DNA from: Tritrichomonas foetus
Lineage: Eukaryota; Parabasalia; Tritrichomonadida; Tritrichomonadidae
Direction: 5' to 3'
Assembly: GCA_001839685.1 (NCBI GenBank)
Contig: MLAK01000928.1
Coordinates: 1-45,926 of the forward strand
Length of the DNA: 45,926 nucleotides
This document shows, piece by piece, positions 37,212-45,926 of the stretch. Under the pieces are notes generated by a model. The model searched no databases, was not told the origin of the DNA, and was given only the letters and a program-made list of their open reading frames with translations. Within the stretch, counting starts at the first letter, position 1. Each line of letters starts with the position of its first letter. The position numbers and the translations under genes were made by a program.

Positions 37212-40112
37212 ATGAATAATTATGATCCGTTGAATCAAATCCAAGAAGTTGATTCCATTGATTTATATAACCTCATGCTACGGCAAAAGAGAGAACAAGA
37301 AAAAAAGCAAAAAAAAGTATTGAGTAATAATACTCCACCTAATAGTCCGAATAATTGTCATAATAATAGCAATAGTAATCATCATCATAATAATAGTAAT
37401 AATAGTGGACCAAGTAGTAATTATAGTAAAAGCAGCACAGACAGTGGTGGATCAAGCACACCAGCATCTCCTGAAAAAAATTTTGCTACACGTCATCGAA
37501 GAAAAAAACACAAAAAATCATCAGTTAATGAAGAGGTTCAAAATATCAGTATTGGTCCCATTGTAATTGACCCTTCAAATTCTCACCAAATGGAAGCAAC
37601 TTCAAAATTTCCACCTTTAATCGTTCCAGATAAAACTATTGAAATTAAAAACAATAACCCTATTTCTTTAAATGACGACAATCACTTTAATATGCAAAGT
37701 AAAACACCTTCACCAAAAATGAAGCCGAAAACAAATCCTGTAAGTCCATTCGGAAACAAGAAAAAACAAGATTTTCCAAAAAAGTCGAACATTTCTCATT
37801 CAACTTCACAAAATCAAATCGACAATAAAATGGAAAGTCAGATAAAAAATCAAAGCAAAGATATAAAATTATACGTAGATAATACTTTATCACTAGATTT
37901 TTATTTCGATAATCCAAATCCACCTCCAATTCCTGGATTAATGATTTGTATTTTGAATGAAAAGAAAATCACAGATGTTTTTAAACCAAAATTTGTGACA
38001 CCTTCACCAAATGTTGCTCATATTGTTTCTTTTGTTGAAATTTCCGATACATATGAAGATTCTAGTTATAGTGATAGTGAAGATGATTCAAAGATTGATA
38101 AATCAAACATGCCAACAACAATAACACACAATTTGATGGATTCTTATATCCCATCAGGTGAAGAAATCCGTCTTTCTTTTCTTGGATCAACAATTTTGCA
38201 ACGAACAACATTAAATAGAATCCCAACAGTATCTAAGCTAGAATCTGTCTCATCGATCCTTGCTCAGAATCCAAATCATTACCCAAGTCATCATCACGCA
38301 AATGCTGATGAAAAAGATGAGGAAAATGAAGAACTTAACAATACAAGCCAACTAGAAGTAATGATGCACTCTGCTTTATCTCATCAAATTGAGCCAAAAT
38401 CGCCAAAAATGGGACCGACAGTAGCATATAATCCAAGAGTGAAACGAAATCGAACACATAGTAGTCCAGCAAGAAATGAAAGAGAAACGGATAAACAAAC
38501 AAATAATAAATTTGCTAGGAATAATCATTCAAACAGTCATTCATGCCATCATAATAAAGCAAATAATAATGATTTAAATGATCAACCAGATAGACATTCC
38601 AATTTCAAGACGAATAAATATTCTAATAATAAAGATGATGATAAAACTAATTTAGCAAATGAGATTAAGAAATCAATTAATTCGATTGTTTCAAAAGAAG
38701 ATTCATTTTTGGCAACAGATAAAGATTTTGCATTTGAATTAGATGGGATAACTCGAGGTGTAAATGCATTAGGAAGCTCTGCAAATTTGGCATTTAGTGC
38801 AAAACCACCAGATGAATTAAAAGATTTTAATATTACATATTTAACACTTCCAAATGAATCAGAAATTACTACCACTGAACTAAACGGTCAAATCGTAATA
38901 GAAACTATCGATATGGATGCTTTCTTAAACTTCAAATTTGGTCCTTCTGTTTCGTATCCAAATCCAGATCAGCTTCATATTTTCACCTGGCATAATTTAA
39001 ATATCAATCCACTAAAAATTGCCAAATCATTGAGTCATTTTATTTCGATGATTCAAGGCGAGGGTCAAGATATTGATAAATTAAGATGTACATTACAATA
39101 TCTTATGACATGGTTTTATATCTTTCCTTCTGATTTTTACAATAATGAGCAACTAACTTCTAAAATTATCAACGTGTTGAAACTTATTTTAGCCAAAAGT
39201 AAAGATCCAATTTCGAAGAAATCCCAAATTTCTTTCGATGTTAATTTCCTAAGAGCTTGTATTGAATCACTTTCTAAAGAAACTAAAAAACCACAAAACT
39301 TTATAATTCCTCTTCAAAGTCCAACAATTCAAAGAAATAATCTTTACAATGGAGTCAAGTTGTTAGAACAAAATATTGAGCCATCAGTTCTTGTTAATCA
39401 TTTCACCTATATCGAATGCCAAATTTTAAATAAATTACAACGATCAGAATTTGTTCACAAAAATTGGACGAGATCAGACAAAACAACCCGATCGCCGAAT
39501 TTTTGTGAACTTATCACACGATTTAACGCGACATGTTGTTTTATTGCAACATCAATTATAATGGATAATGCAAGGAAACGCTCACAAAAAATTATTTATT
39601 GGATTAAAGTCATGGAAGAAGCACGTAAACAACGAAATTTCCAACTTTTATTTGAAATTGATGCAGCATTATCATGTTATCCAATTAATCGTCTCGAAAA
39701 ATCATGGAATTTAATAAACAAAAAGTATGTTGCTCTTTTTAATAAATTACATCGAATTACGAAACCTTTGCATAAAGCAATATTAAAATATAAGGAATTA
39801 ATTTTAGAAAAACCTAAAATCACACTTCCATATATAGGTCCATTTTTAACTGATTTAGTTTTTGTTTCAGAAAGATATCAACCAACTCAAAAGCTTCCAA
39901 ATGGAAAAGATGGAATTAATATGATTTATCAAAATCAATATTTTTCACGTATGGAACCACTCTTTTCAGAATGGGGAACAAAAATTAAATTTACTATTAA
40001 TGAAACGTTATTACATGCATGTATTGAATTAGAAGGGAGAGTTCAAGAAACAAAAGATCTTCTTCAACAGTCGTTTATGTTAGAAGCGGCTCGTGAAGGT
40101 GAAGTTTCATAA
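37212..40112 (+). CDS. Ras guanine-nucleotide exchange factor (RasGEF/CDC25 domain)
   Basis: A 966-residue protein. The first 560 or so residues are mostly low complexity: Asn/Ser/His runs at about 38-75, basic and Ser/Pro-rich stretches, and an acidic DSSYSDSEDDS patch. Residues about 580-700 resemble a RasGEF N-terminal (REM) helical domain (LRCTLQYLMTWFYIFPSDFY). Residues about 720-960 are the CDC25 catalytic domain: FTYIECQILNKLQRSEFVHK, ITRFNATCCFIATSII, INRLEKSWNLINKKYVALF and ITLPYIGPFLTDLVFVSE. It should load GTP onto a Ras/Rap-like GTPase at a membrane. The order REM then CDC25 at the C-terminus is standard. Which GTPase it serves is not visible. The stop reads TAAA. Confidence 0.9.
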   Translation: MNNYDPLNQIQEVDSIDLYNLMLRQKREQEKKQKKVLSNNTPPNSPNNCHNNSNSNHHHNNSNNSGPSSNYSKSSTDSGGSSTPASPEKNFATRHRRKKHKKSSVNEEVQNISIGPIVIDPSNSHQMEATSKFPPLIVPDKTIEIKNNNPISLNDDNHFNMQSKTPSPKMKPKTNPVSPFGNKKKQDFPKKSNISHSTSQNQIDNKMESQIKNQSKDIKLYVDNTLSLDFYFDNPNPPPIPGLMICILNEKKITDVFKPKFVTPSPNVAHIVSFVEISDTYEDSSYSDSEDDSKIDKSNMPTTITHNLMDSYIPSGEEIRLSFLGSTILQRTTLNRIPTVSKLESVSSILAQNPNHYPSHHHANADEKDEENEELNNTSQLEVMMHSALSHQIEPKSPKMGPTVAYNPRVKRNRTHSSPARNERETDKQTNNKFARNNHSNSHSCHHNKANNNDLNDQPDRHSNFKTNKYSNNKDDDKTNLANEIKKSINSIVSKEDSFLATDKDFAFELDGITRGVNALGSSANLAFSAKPPDELKDFNITYLTLPNESEITTTELNGQIVIETIDMDAFLNFKFGPSVSYPNPDQLHIFTWHNLNINPLKIAKSLSHFISMIQGEGQDIDKLRCTLQYLMTWFYIFPSDFYNNEQLTSKIINVLKLILAKSKDPISKKSQISFDVNFLRACIESLSKETKKPQNFIIPLQSPTIQRNNLYNGVKLLEQNIEPSVLVNHFTYIECQILNKLQRSEFVHKNWTRSDKTTRSPNFCELITRFNATCCFIATSIIMDNARKRSQKIIYWIKVMEEARKQRNFQLLFEIDAALSCYPINRLEKSWNLINKKYVALFNKLHRITKPLHKAILKYKELILEKPKITLPYIGPFLTDLVFVSERYQPTQKLPNGKDGINMIYQNQYFSRMEPLFSEWGTKIKFTINETLLHACIELEGRVQETKDLLQQSFMLEAAREGEVS

Positions 40113-40503
40113 ATTTCAAATCCTATAAAGATAGAATTTGCATTTTATATTACCTTTTTTTAATTATCATTATCATGTCATTGTCATTATCATTTTTTCC
40201 CCTACATATCCACCCTTTTAAAGTATTATTTATTAAAAAGTTGATAATAAATCATCAAAATAATATAATATAATGTTATAAGTAAAAATAGTAAAATTGT
40301 TTGGATAGATAATCACGTTTAATGATTATTTTATTATAATATGAATCGAAAATAATTATTCTTTTTTTCCTTCCAATCTACTTAATGTTTTATACGATAT
40401 TTATTTTGTTATTATTCAGGATGTATCTTTCGTCAAGTCAATATATGATAAATTTAAATACATATGAAATTAATAAACACGTTTATTAACATTATATATT
40501 TTC
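40113..40503. other. Intergenic region between converging RasGEF and PI3K genes
   Basis: About 390 bp containing only 3' flanks of two converging genes. The sequence is A+T-rich with short CAT/ATT runs. No gene, RNA or strong repeat is visible. Confidence 0.45.
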
Positions 40504-43152
40504 TTAGACATTTCCTGCAGCATGTGAAACAGCAATTTCATGAACTTTATCCCAAACCGTCATTGCTTTAGAATTCACAGAATCTAGAAGCAATGCTTTC
40601 AATGCATTCATCGCTTCAATATCTGTAAGTGGAAGCATTAATGACTGCTCAACACGTTGTAATTTCCGCTTTGGATTTTCATTGAAACATGGAAGTTTCG
40701 AATCAAACATAAGTTCAATCAAAGTCAAAATTAAACGTGCTTGTTTTCTTAATGCATTAAACGCTGGTCCTGCAAAATTCATAACTTTATTTAATCCATC
40801 ACCACCAATTGGACTAAGCATACCTTTTCGCAACTTAACTGGTGGAGTGAATGGTTTTGTAACTTCACCTAAAATGAAACCAAAATCAATATGTAACAAA
40901 CGACCATCTTTTTTAACCATGATATTATTATCATGTCGATCACCAACTAATAAAACATACGTCATAACTAAATAAGCTGCAAGTGATCTCGTATACCTAT
41001 CAATCTTTGCTGGTAACTCACCAAACTTTTCACCTTTATCATCTTCAAAGTATTCAAGAATACTTTGATTATCAATATTAACTATATCATAAATAGCTTT
41101 AGAATTATCAATAAATTGGCAACATCCAAATTTAACAGTAAATGCATGAATATGATATGTGGTAATATTCAGTTGCATTGATGTTGTTTGAAATATTTTA
41201 TCCATAACTTCAAATAACTGAAGAATTAACTGATCTTGACGCATATCATCTCCAAGCTTGAAGATAATTCTATAAACACTGTTGTTTTCATCAGCAATTA
41301 AGAATTTTAACGCAACTGGGCATAATTTCGATTGGAAAACTTTAATATCAACCGGATCAATACCAACAGTGAATAAAGTTGGTTCAAGTGGCAAACGAAC
41401 TGGTGCAAAATGCTGCAAATGGGCAAAATCACCTGCCAAATTAGCTCGTAATTTAGATTGAATTTCGGTTGTTACACGCTTACCACCTACTGATTTATCT
41501 AATAGGGCGTAAATATCATCAATTAATTTTCTTTGTGATTTCAAAGAAACCATAACATCTTCAGTTACTCCACTCATTAGATCATTTTTAAGTTTATTCA
41601 CTTTAGGATCATCATCACTATGTGCTGTCCAATACACTTTTGAAGCAAATAAAACATTTTCTTTAGAATGGTTCACTAAAATGTCAGAAAGTCCATCAGA
41701 ATAACTGACTTTAACTGCTTGAATGAGCTGTGGCAGATAAAGTTGAAGCGTTTCAGGAGGAACGCTTGCAATACAACGAACAGCATATTGTCTTACTGGT
41801 TCATGATCAAACCTTGAAGTGAAGAATTCAAGTGCATATTCTAACCCAACAGGTGGTAAATCTTTTAATTTATCTGAAAGATTTTTAATATCATCTTCAT
41901 TCGACCAATTCATTGATCTAAAAAGTGCAGACAGTAAAGAAGGATCATTTAAACAAGTTTCATAATTTGTTCGAATGAAACTTCGATAATTTGAAGTAAT
42001 GTCAGCAAGTGGTGGCATTGATCTAATTTGTGCAAAAGTTTTTTGAATTTTAATATTATTAGATTCTTTCGTAAGTTGAAACATATTTGTAGAAATTTTA
42101 CTATAAATCGATTCAACTTCACATTCACTATAAAGAACATTAATTGATGAACTTTGCGCAGGTGATAAAATATTAACTTCAATGAACATTTCACTATCAG
42201 AAAGTTTTGGTGGCTTCATTGGATTATAAAGTGAAATGAAATATTTGACAGCATCATCAGGATGAAGAGACTCAGCAACAATTCGAACTTGATCATCAAA
42301 TAATTCATAGGCTGGTAATTTTCCTGTAATTATTCGTCTTACATGTTTGTGAAGGTTACTTTGATGTTTTTTATTAACATTATTAAGATTTAAACTATTA
42401 GCACCACCAATACTACGATTTAAATTGGTGGTATTTTTGTTTGGACTTATTGATGGATTTGGTAAATTTGTTGTTGATGTTGTAGTTGGGGAATTTGATG
42501 TCATAGAATTCATTGAACTGATGGAATTAAGTGAAGCAAGTGAATTACTTGAATTAACAGTGTTAAAAATATTACTTGTAATATTTGAATCTATTTTTGG
42601 ATCATTCAACAGATCATTTTTCACTTTATTTTTCGGTTCATCAAAGCCGAGAATATAAGGACCAGTTCTGAGACGCTTAACGTTGCATGTGAATAATCTA
42701 TGACTTACAGTTCCAATGTATTTCCTTGGGGCTTGAAATAGGCATGCATAAAATTTGAATCGAAGCGTTGAATCAACTGGAAGCTCAGAATAATAAATTG
42801 GCAGCTCTATTAATGAAGAGTTGCATGAAAATGTGTGCTGCTGACGCATAACGTTATGCATGATTGAAATATTTGGAAACGATGAATTCATCACCACGTG
42901 CTGCTCAGATTGAATAACGATCGGACAGGTTAACGGTCTGTTGTTTGAAACTAATGTGCATTCTACTTCTACATTAAAAGGAAGCTGTTCGTCAGAATCC
43001 CAGTCTTCAATTAGAGAAGTCGGGATTTCAATTTTAAAATATTTATAAATATCGAAAAAAATTTCGTGTGCAACGTCAACTGTTAGCGATTTTAATTCGA
43101 CGAGCACATTCTGTTTGAAATCTTTCGTGTACATTGGCTCTGTCGAATTCAT
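40504..43152 (-). CDS. VPS34: Phosphatidylinositol 3-kinase, class III-like (VPS34)
   Basis: An 882-residue lipid kinase. Residues about 15-170 look like the C2 domain. Residues 175-270 are an Asn/Ser/Thr-rich insert. Residues about 350-545 are the PI3K helical (PIK) domain. Residues about 585-880 are the kinase: IIFKLGDDMRQDQLILQ with lysine K632, catalytic GDRHDNNIM (D738) and HIDFG (D756). The activation loop reads FGFILGEVTKPFTPPVKL, close to the FGYILGRDPKPLPPPMK of VPS34 and unlike class I loops, so I favour class III. VPS34 makes PI3P for endosomes and autophagy. No Ras-binding domain is evident, which also argues against class I. All key residues are present. A TCATT site lies 40 bases upstream. 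The stop is TAAG. Confidence 0.9.
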   Translation of the reverse strand: MNSTEPMYTKDFKQNVLVELKSLTVDVAHEIFFDIYKYFKIEIPTSLIEDWDSDEQLPFNVEVECTLVSNNRPLTCPIVIQSEQHVVMNSSFPNISIMHNVMRQQHTFSCNSSLIELPIYYSELPVDSTLRFKFYACLFQAPRKYIGTVSHRLFTCNVKRLRTGPYILGFDEPKNKVKNDLLNDPKIDSNITSNIFNTVNSSNSLASLNSISSMNSMTSNSPTTTSTTNLPNPSISPNKNTTNLNRSIGGANSLNLNNVNKKHQSNLHKHVRRIITGKLPAYELFDDQVRIVAESLHPDDAVKYFISLYNPMKPPKLSDSEMFIEVNILSPAQSSSINVLYSECEVESIYSKISTNMFQLTKESNNIKIQKTFAQIRSMPPLADITSNYRSFIRTNYETCLNDPSLLSALFRSMNWSNEDDIKNLSDKLKDLPPVGLEYALEFFTSRFDHEPVRQYAVRCIASVPPETLQLYLPQLIQAVKVSYSDGLSDILVNHSKENVLFASKVYWTAHSDDDPKVNKLKNDLMSGVTEDVMVSLKSQRKLIDDIYALLDKSVGGKRVTTEIQSKLRANLAGDFAHLQHFAPVRLPLEPTLFTVGIDPVDIKVFQSKLCPVALKFLIADENNSVYRIIFKLGDDMRQDQLILQLFEVMDKIFQTTSMQLNITTYHIHAFTVKFGCCQFIDNSKAIYDIVNIDNQSILEYFEDDKGEKFGELPAKIDRYTRSLAAYLVMTYVLLVGDRHDNNIMVKKDGRLLHIDFGFILGEVTKPFTPPVKLRKGMLSPIGGDGLNKVMNFAGPAFNALRKQARLILTLIELMFDSKLPCFNENPKRKLQRVEQSLMLPLTDIEAMNALKALLLDSVNSKAMTVWDKVHEIAVSHAAGNV

Positions 43153-43474
43153 TTTTTCCGAAAATAAAATTTAGCATAAGATAATTTTCAATGAAACTTT
43201 TTCACACTTTATTTGGTTAGCATTTCAGAATATATGACTTTATAATGATTGAAAAAAAAAATATCTGATACGACAAGTTTTTCAATACCAAACTTTTTAA
43301 TTATAAGATGTTTTCAAGTCTTATATGGTCATAAAGTATCGTGATATCGATTTATGGACAAGCTGTTTTCAGTAGAGTTATTAATATACATAAAAATAGA
43401 AAAATTGAAAGACTAAATATGACTAATATAATTTAGATTAAAAACAATATAATATAATACAGACAGAAAGGAAA
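43153..43474. other. Intergenic region, PI3K promoter and IRE1-like 3' flank
   Basis: A 322-bp A+T-rich gap. It contains the candidate PI3K initiator and an A9 run near 43253. Nothing else is recognised. Confidence 0.4.
43190..43194 (-). promoter_or_regulatory. Candidate initiator of PI3K gene
   Basis: TCATT on the minus strand, with the start opposite 43192 and a 40-base leader. It is longer than typical, so only tentative. Confidence 0.35.
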
Positions 43475-45724
43475 TTAAGACTGTTGATTCTTATTATTAT
43501 CAATGAAATAATAAGTATATAAAAACAAATTCGGGAACTTCTTATGGAAATATTGAAAATATTCTTCTTCATTTGGTTTTTGATTGGAAACAGGATGTTC
43601 CCATTTGTTTCTGATCAATCTGATAAGATCTGCCACTGCTCCACCATGGTAGCCGCTATAATGTTGTGCATCTTTTAGGAGCTTACTATCCAAAACTCTT
43701 GTCCAATCAGAGCCAACAACTTGTTTACTTGGTGCATTGAATTCCAAAATTCCTTGCTTTTTAGGATTGGGTGATAGTAAGTAATCGTGTGCTGTTAAGA
43801 AAATGTTTAATTTCATTGCAGATGAATAAAAAAGTGGATGTTTGAGAACTTCAGAAGGAGTTGGTCTCTCAATGAAGTTTGATTCATCAATTTTCATTTC
43901 TTCCAATAAATCAAATAAAATTGGATCAATGAAAACATTTTCGAACTGTTCTAAATTTGACTCTAAAACTTCACATATAATTTTTCCAACTGAAAAAACA
44001 TCATCGCTTTTTTCTTTTGGACTGTTTGATACATGACATGTCTTTTCTAATCCACCAAGGATTGGATTACCATCAACATCAACAAAAATACAATTTTTGC
44101 TTATTGATCCATGAACATAGTCATTTTTATGGAGAACATTTAACGCTTCCATCATTTTTTTAATAAATAATTTGATTGCAGGAACATTAACAATATCATT
44201 GAGTGATTCATCGGAGTCTTCTTTATTCTTGTCTTCATTTTCAGTATCTTGATCGTTTTGATTCTGAAACTCATTAAAATAACTGATATTGCAAACTCCA
44301 ATGTAATCATCAAGTTCATCATCGCCGAAATAATTTCGAGCATCATAAATAATATCTTCTTCTTCTTCTTCTTCTTCCACAGAATTATTATCATTAGTTC
44401 CAATCGATGTATTAGCTGAATCATATTTTCCATCTTTATTAATGTTTTTATTTATGCTATGACCATTTTTACTATCAATATTTTCGTTATCATAGTTTTT
44501 GTGACTATTAGTTTCGTTGATGAAGCAGCTGAAGTCGAATAGATGCAAAATTTGGCAAGCGAGAATCAAGCTATTGTCTTGTTTGTCATAAGCTCTGATT
44601 TTTACAGATGATGGAATATCTATTTGAAGAATATCTTTAATAACTGACTCTTCAACATTTGAAGTAGTTAGAATAGAAACTTGAGAATTATTAAAAGTTC
44701 CAAATTCAGGATTTTCTTTATCGATTATAATTTGCATTGCATGTGATGCTTTAATTCGTTTTTCATACATTTCTAAAAGCCTTATAAACATGAAAATCAG
44801 TAAAAGAATAAATGATTCGTATCTATATTGCATATAAAATGGTCGTGCTGCAATTTTGTATTGTTCGATAGTTTCACTGTCAGGAAGTTCAAGTGGAGAA
44901 GGTGTTGGAACGGGCCGTGAAGGGAAAAAGAAGCAATAATCGTCAAGAGTCATTATTGCACTAACTTGTTGACTATCTAAATGATCACCACTATTATTCT
45001 TTAATTCAAATTCAAATTTGCCAAAACTACCATGAACAGAAACTGGGGCCCCACTTATTTTAAATCGAATAGTTTTCGTATGATTAACAATGATAAAAGC
45101 ATTTCCTGTGCTTGTTGTTGTAACTGTTATTGAATGTGTTTGTTTACCTAAAATTAAGCCAGTGAAAATGTCAAAATCACTATATTTCACAACTTGTGAA
45201 TCTTCATCGATTACATTAATTAAATAGTCAACACGAACAATGATAAGTTCAGATTCGTTTTTGGAATTTCTTGTTCCATGTTTGGGATTAGTTGAATTTG
45301 AATAATAAATTGTTGTAATTGTTCCATTTTCACTCACAAAAAAAATTGAATTAGACTTACTCGATGTGAATATTTCTCCTCCTTTTATGACAAATGGTGA
45401 AGAATAGGAAATATCACGAATTGAAAGAGGAATTCGATGATTTCCGGTTTCTTTGGTGTAGTAAAATAAATAGCCGTCGATTGACGGAAAATACATTTTT
45501 TCCCCACTTTCATATGACCCAAATACACTCCCACCAGTATCTATCGTCCAGAGCACCTCCCCTGATAAAATATTTATTTTATGAAATAAACCATCTGATG
45601 TTCCTATGTAAATGTATAAATCTTCTGTTTCACCCTTCCACTCGGCCTTTATACCAGGTACTGTGGTTTTTTGCTGATCGAGTTCATCGGAACATGAAAA
45701 ACGAAAAAAAAGGAAAATCATCAT
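43475..45724 (-). CDS. IRE1: IRE1-like ER stress sensor: luminal beta-propeller, pseudokinase, KEN RNase
   Basis: A 749-residue membrane protein. It has a short signal peptide (residues 1-12) and a PQQ/beta-propeller-like luminal region (about 20-270; LYIYIGTSDGLFHKINILSG). One membrane segment lies at about 303-318 (ESFILLLIFMFIRLLE). The kinase-like region (about 340-635) has HGS (538-540) where HRD should be, GG (557-558) where DFG should be, and no clear Gly loop. N544 is kept. A 110-residue Asn/Asp/Glu-rich insert (about 402-510) interrupts it. The KEN RNase domain is at about 637-745 (DLIRLIRNKWEH, YFHKKFPNLFLYTY). Y692, R705, N706 and H710 match the spacing of human IRE1 Y892, R905, N906 and H910. 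IRE1 cleaves RNA during ER stress. The stop is TAAT. Confidence 0.88.
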   Translation of the reverse strand: MMIFLFFRFSCSDELDQQKTTVPGIKAEWKGETEDLYIYIGTSDGLFHKINILSGEVLWTIDTGGSVFGSYESGEKMYFPSIDGYLFYYTKETGNHRIPLSIRDISYSSPFVIKGGEIFTSSKSNSIFFVSENGTITTIYYSNSTNPKHGTRNSKNESELIIVRVDYLINVIDEDSQVVKYSDFDIFTGLILGKQTHSITVTTTSTGNAFIIVNHTKTIRFKISGAPVSVHGSFGKFEFELKNNSGDHLDSQQVSAIMTLDDYCFFFPSRPVPTPSPLELPDSETIEQYKIAARPFYMQYRYESFILLLIFMFIRLLEMYEKRIKASHAMQIIIDKENPEFGTFNNSQVSILTTSNVEESVIKDILQIDIPSSVKIRAYDKQDNSLILACQILHLFDFSCFINETNSHKNYDNENIDSKNGHSINKNINKDGKYDSANTSIGTNDNNSVEEEEEEEDIIYDARNYFGDDELDDYIGVCNISYFNEFQNQNDQDTENEDKNKEDSDESLNDIVNVPAIKLFIKKMMEALNVLHKNDYVHGSISKNCIFVDVDGNPILGGLEKTCHVSNSPKEKSDDVFSVGKIICEVLESNLEQFENVFIDPILFDLLEEMKIDESNFIERPTPSEVLKHPLFYSSAMKLNIFLTAHDYLLSPNPKKQGILEFNAPSKQVVGSDWTRVLDSKLLKDAQHYSGYHGGAVADLIRLIRNKWEHPVSNQKPNEEEYFQYFHKKFPNLFLYTYYFIDNNKNQQS

Positions 45725-45740
45725 TTTTTTGGAAAAATTG

Positions 45741-45745
45741 AATGA
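45741..45745 (-). promoter_or_regulatory. Initiator (Inr) of IRE1-like gene
   Basis: TCATT on the minus strand, with the start opposite 45743 and a 19-base leader before the ATG at 45724. Confidence 0.55.
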
Positions 45746-45926
45746 ATTACGATTAAATCCAACACAATTTCACCAAAATTTTGGTTGAATGAATACCCAG
45801 TCAAATGTTTGACAGATTGAAAACTTTCATTATGAAAGACGATATGATATATTATGTTTGAGTCATTACCACCCCCTATAAATATCCAGAAATGAAACCA
45901 ACAAATGAAAAAATTATTCTATTCAT

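Noticed and set aside
45725..45926. Start of another gene at the right edge
   Set aside because: ATG-led frames on both strands close within a few codons; only the IRE1-like promoter is visible.

Overview
The window looks like nuclear DNA of a parabasalid protist (a trichomonad, most likely Tritrichomonas or a close relative). The reasons are strong A+T richness, about 20 tightly packed genes that are all intronless, short 5' leaders starting at TCA-type initiators, stop codons that often read TAAA (the trichomonad polyadenylation signal overlapping the stop), and a gene for an initiator-binding-domain (IBP39-family) protein, a family known from trichomonads. The organism is inferred from these features; no ribosomal RNA or other marker is present to name the species.

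Left part (1-11.6 kb): UTP21/WDR36 (small-subunit processome) is divergent from histone H2B. These are followed by a coiled-coil protein, a very large multi-pass membrane protein with PAS and cyclase-like domains, ribosomal protein eS27 divergent from it, and a second coiled-coil protein. Middle (11.6-25 kb): a TKL-type kinase with a helical-repeat tail, an ER thioredoxin/PDI-like protein ending in NDEL, a USP7-like deubiquitinase divergent from a cytosolic-type thioredoxin, a 14-bp minisatellite, a small acidic/coiled-coil protein, a Ser/Thr kinase with a Sel1-like tail, a maspardin-like alpha/beta-hydrolase that lacks its nucleophile, and a 1.7-kb gene-free stretch with several hairpins. Right part (25-45.9 kb): a Raptor (TORC1) homologue, an Asn-rich initiator-binding-domain protein, an AFG2/SPATA5-like AAA ATPase, a kinesin-2 motor, a Ras guanine-nucleotide exchange factor, a class-III-like PI 3-kinase, and an IRE1-like protein.

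The genes are individually transcribed housekeeping and signalling genes, not an operon or island. There is a loose growth/ribosome/ER theme: UTP21, eS27 and AFG2 in ribosome production; Raptor, PI3K and RasGEF in growth signalling; IRE1-like and PDI-like proteins in the ER. I attach no meaning to their linkage.

The most striking recurring feature is loss of catalytic residues in otherwise recognisable enzymes. The IRE1-like protein keeps all four KEN RNase residues but lacks the kinase HRD and DFG aspartates. Raptor lacks its GHG histidine, the maspardin-like protein lacks its nucleophile serine, the cyclase-like domain lacks several catalytic positions, and AFG2 has a degenerate D1 Walker B. 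The IRE1-like protein is the best candidate for new biology: an unfolded-protein sensor RNase that cannot be switched by ordinary autophosphorylation.
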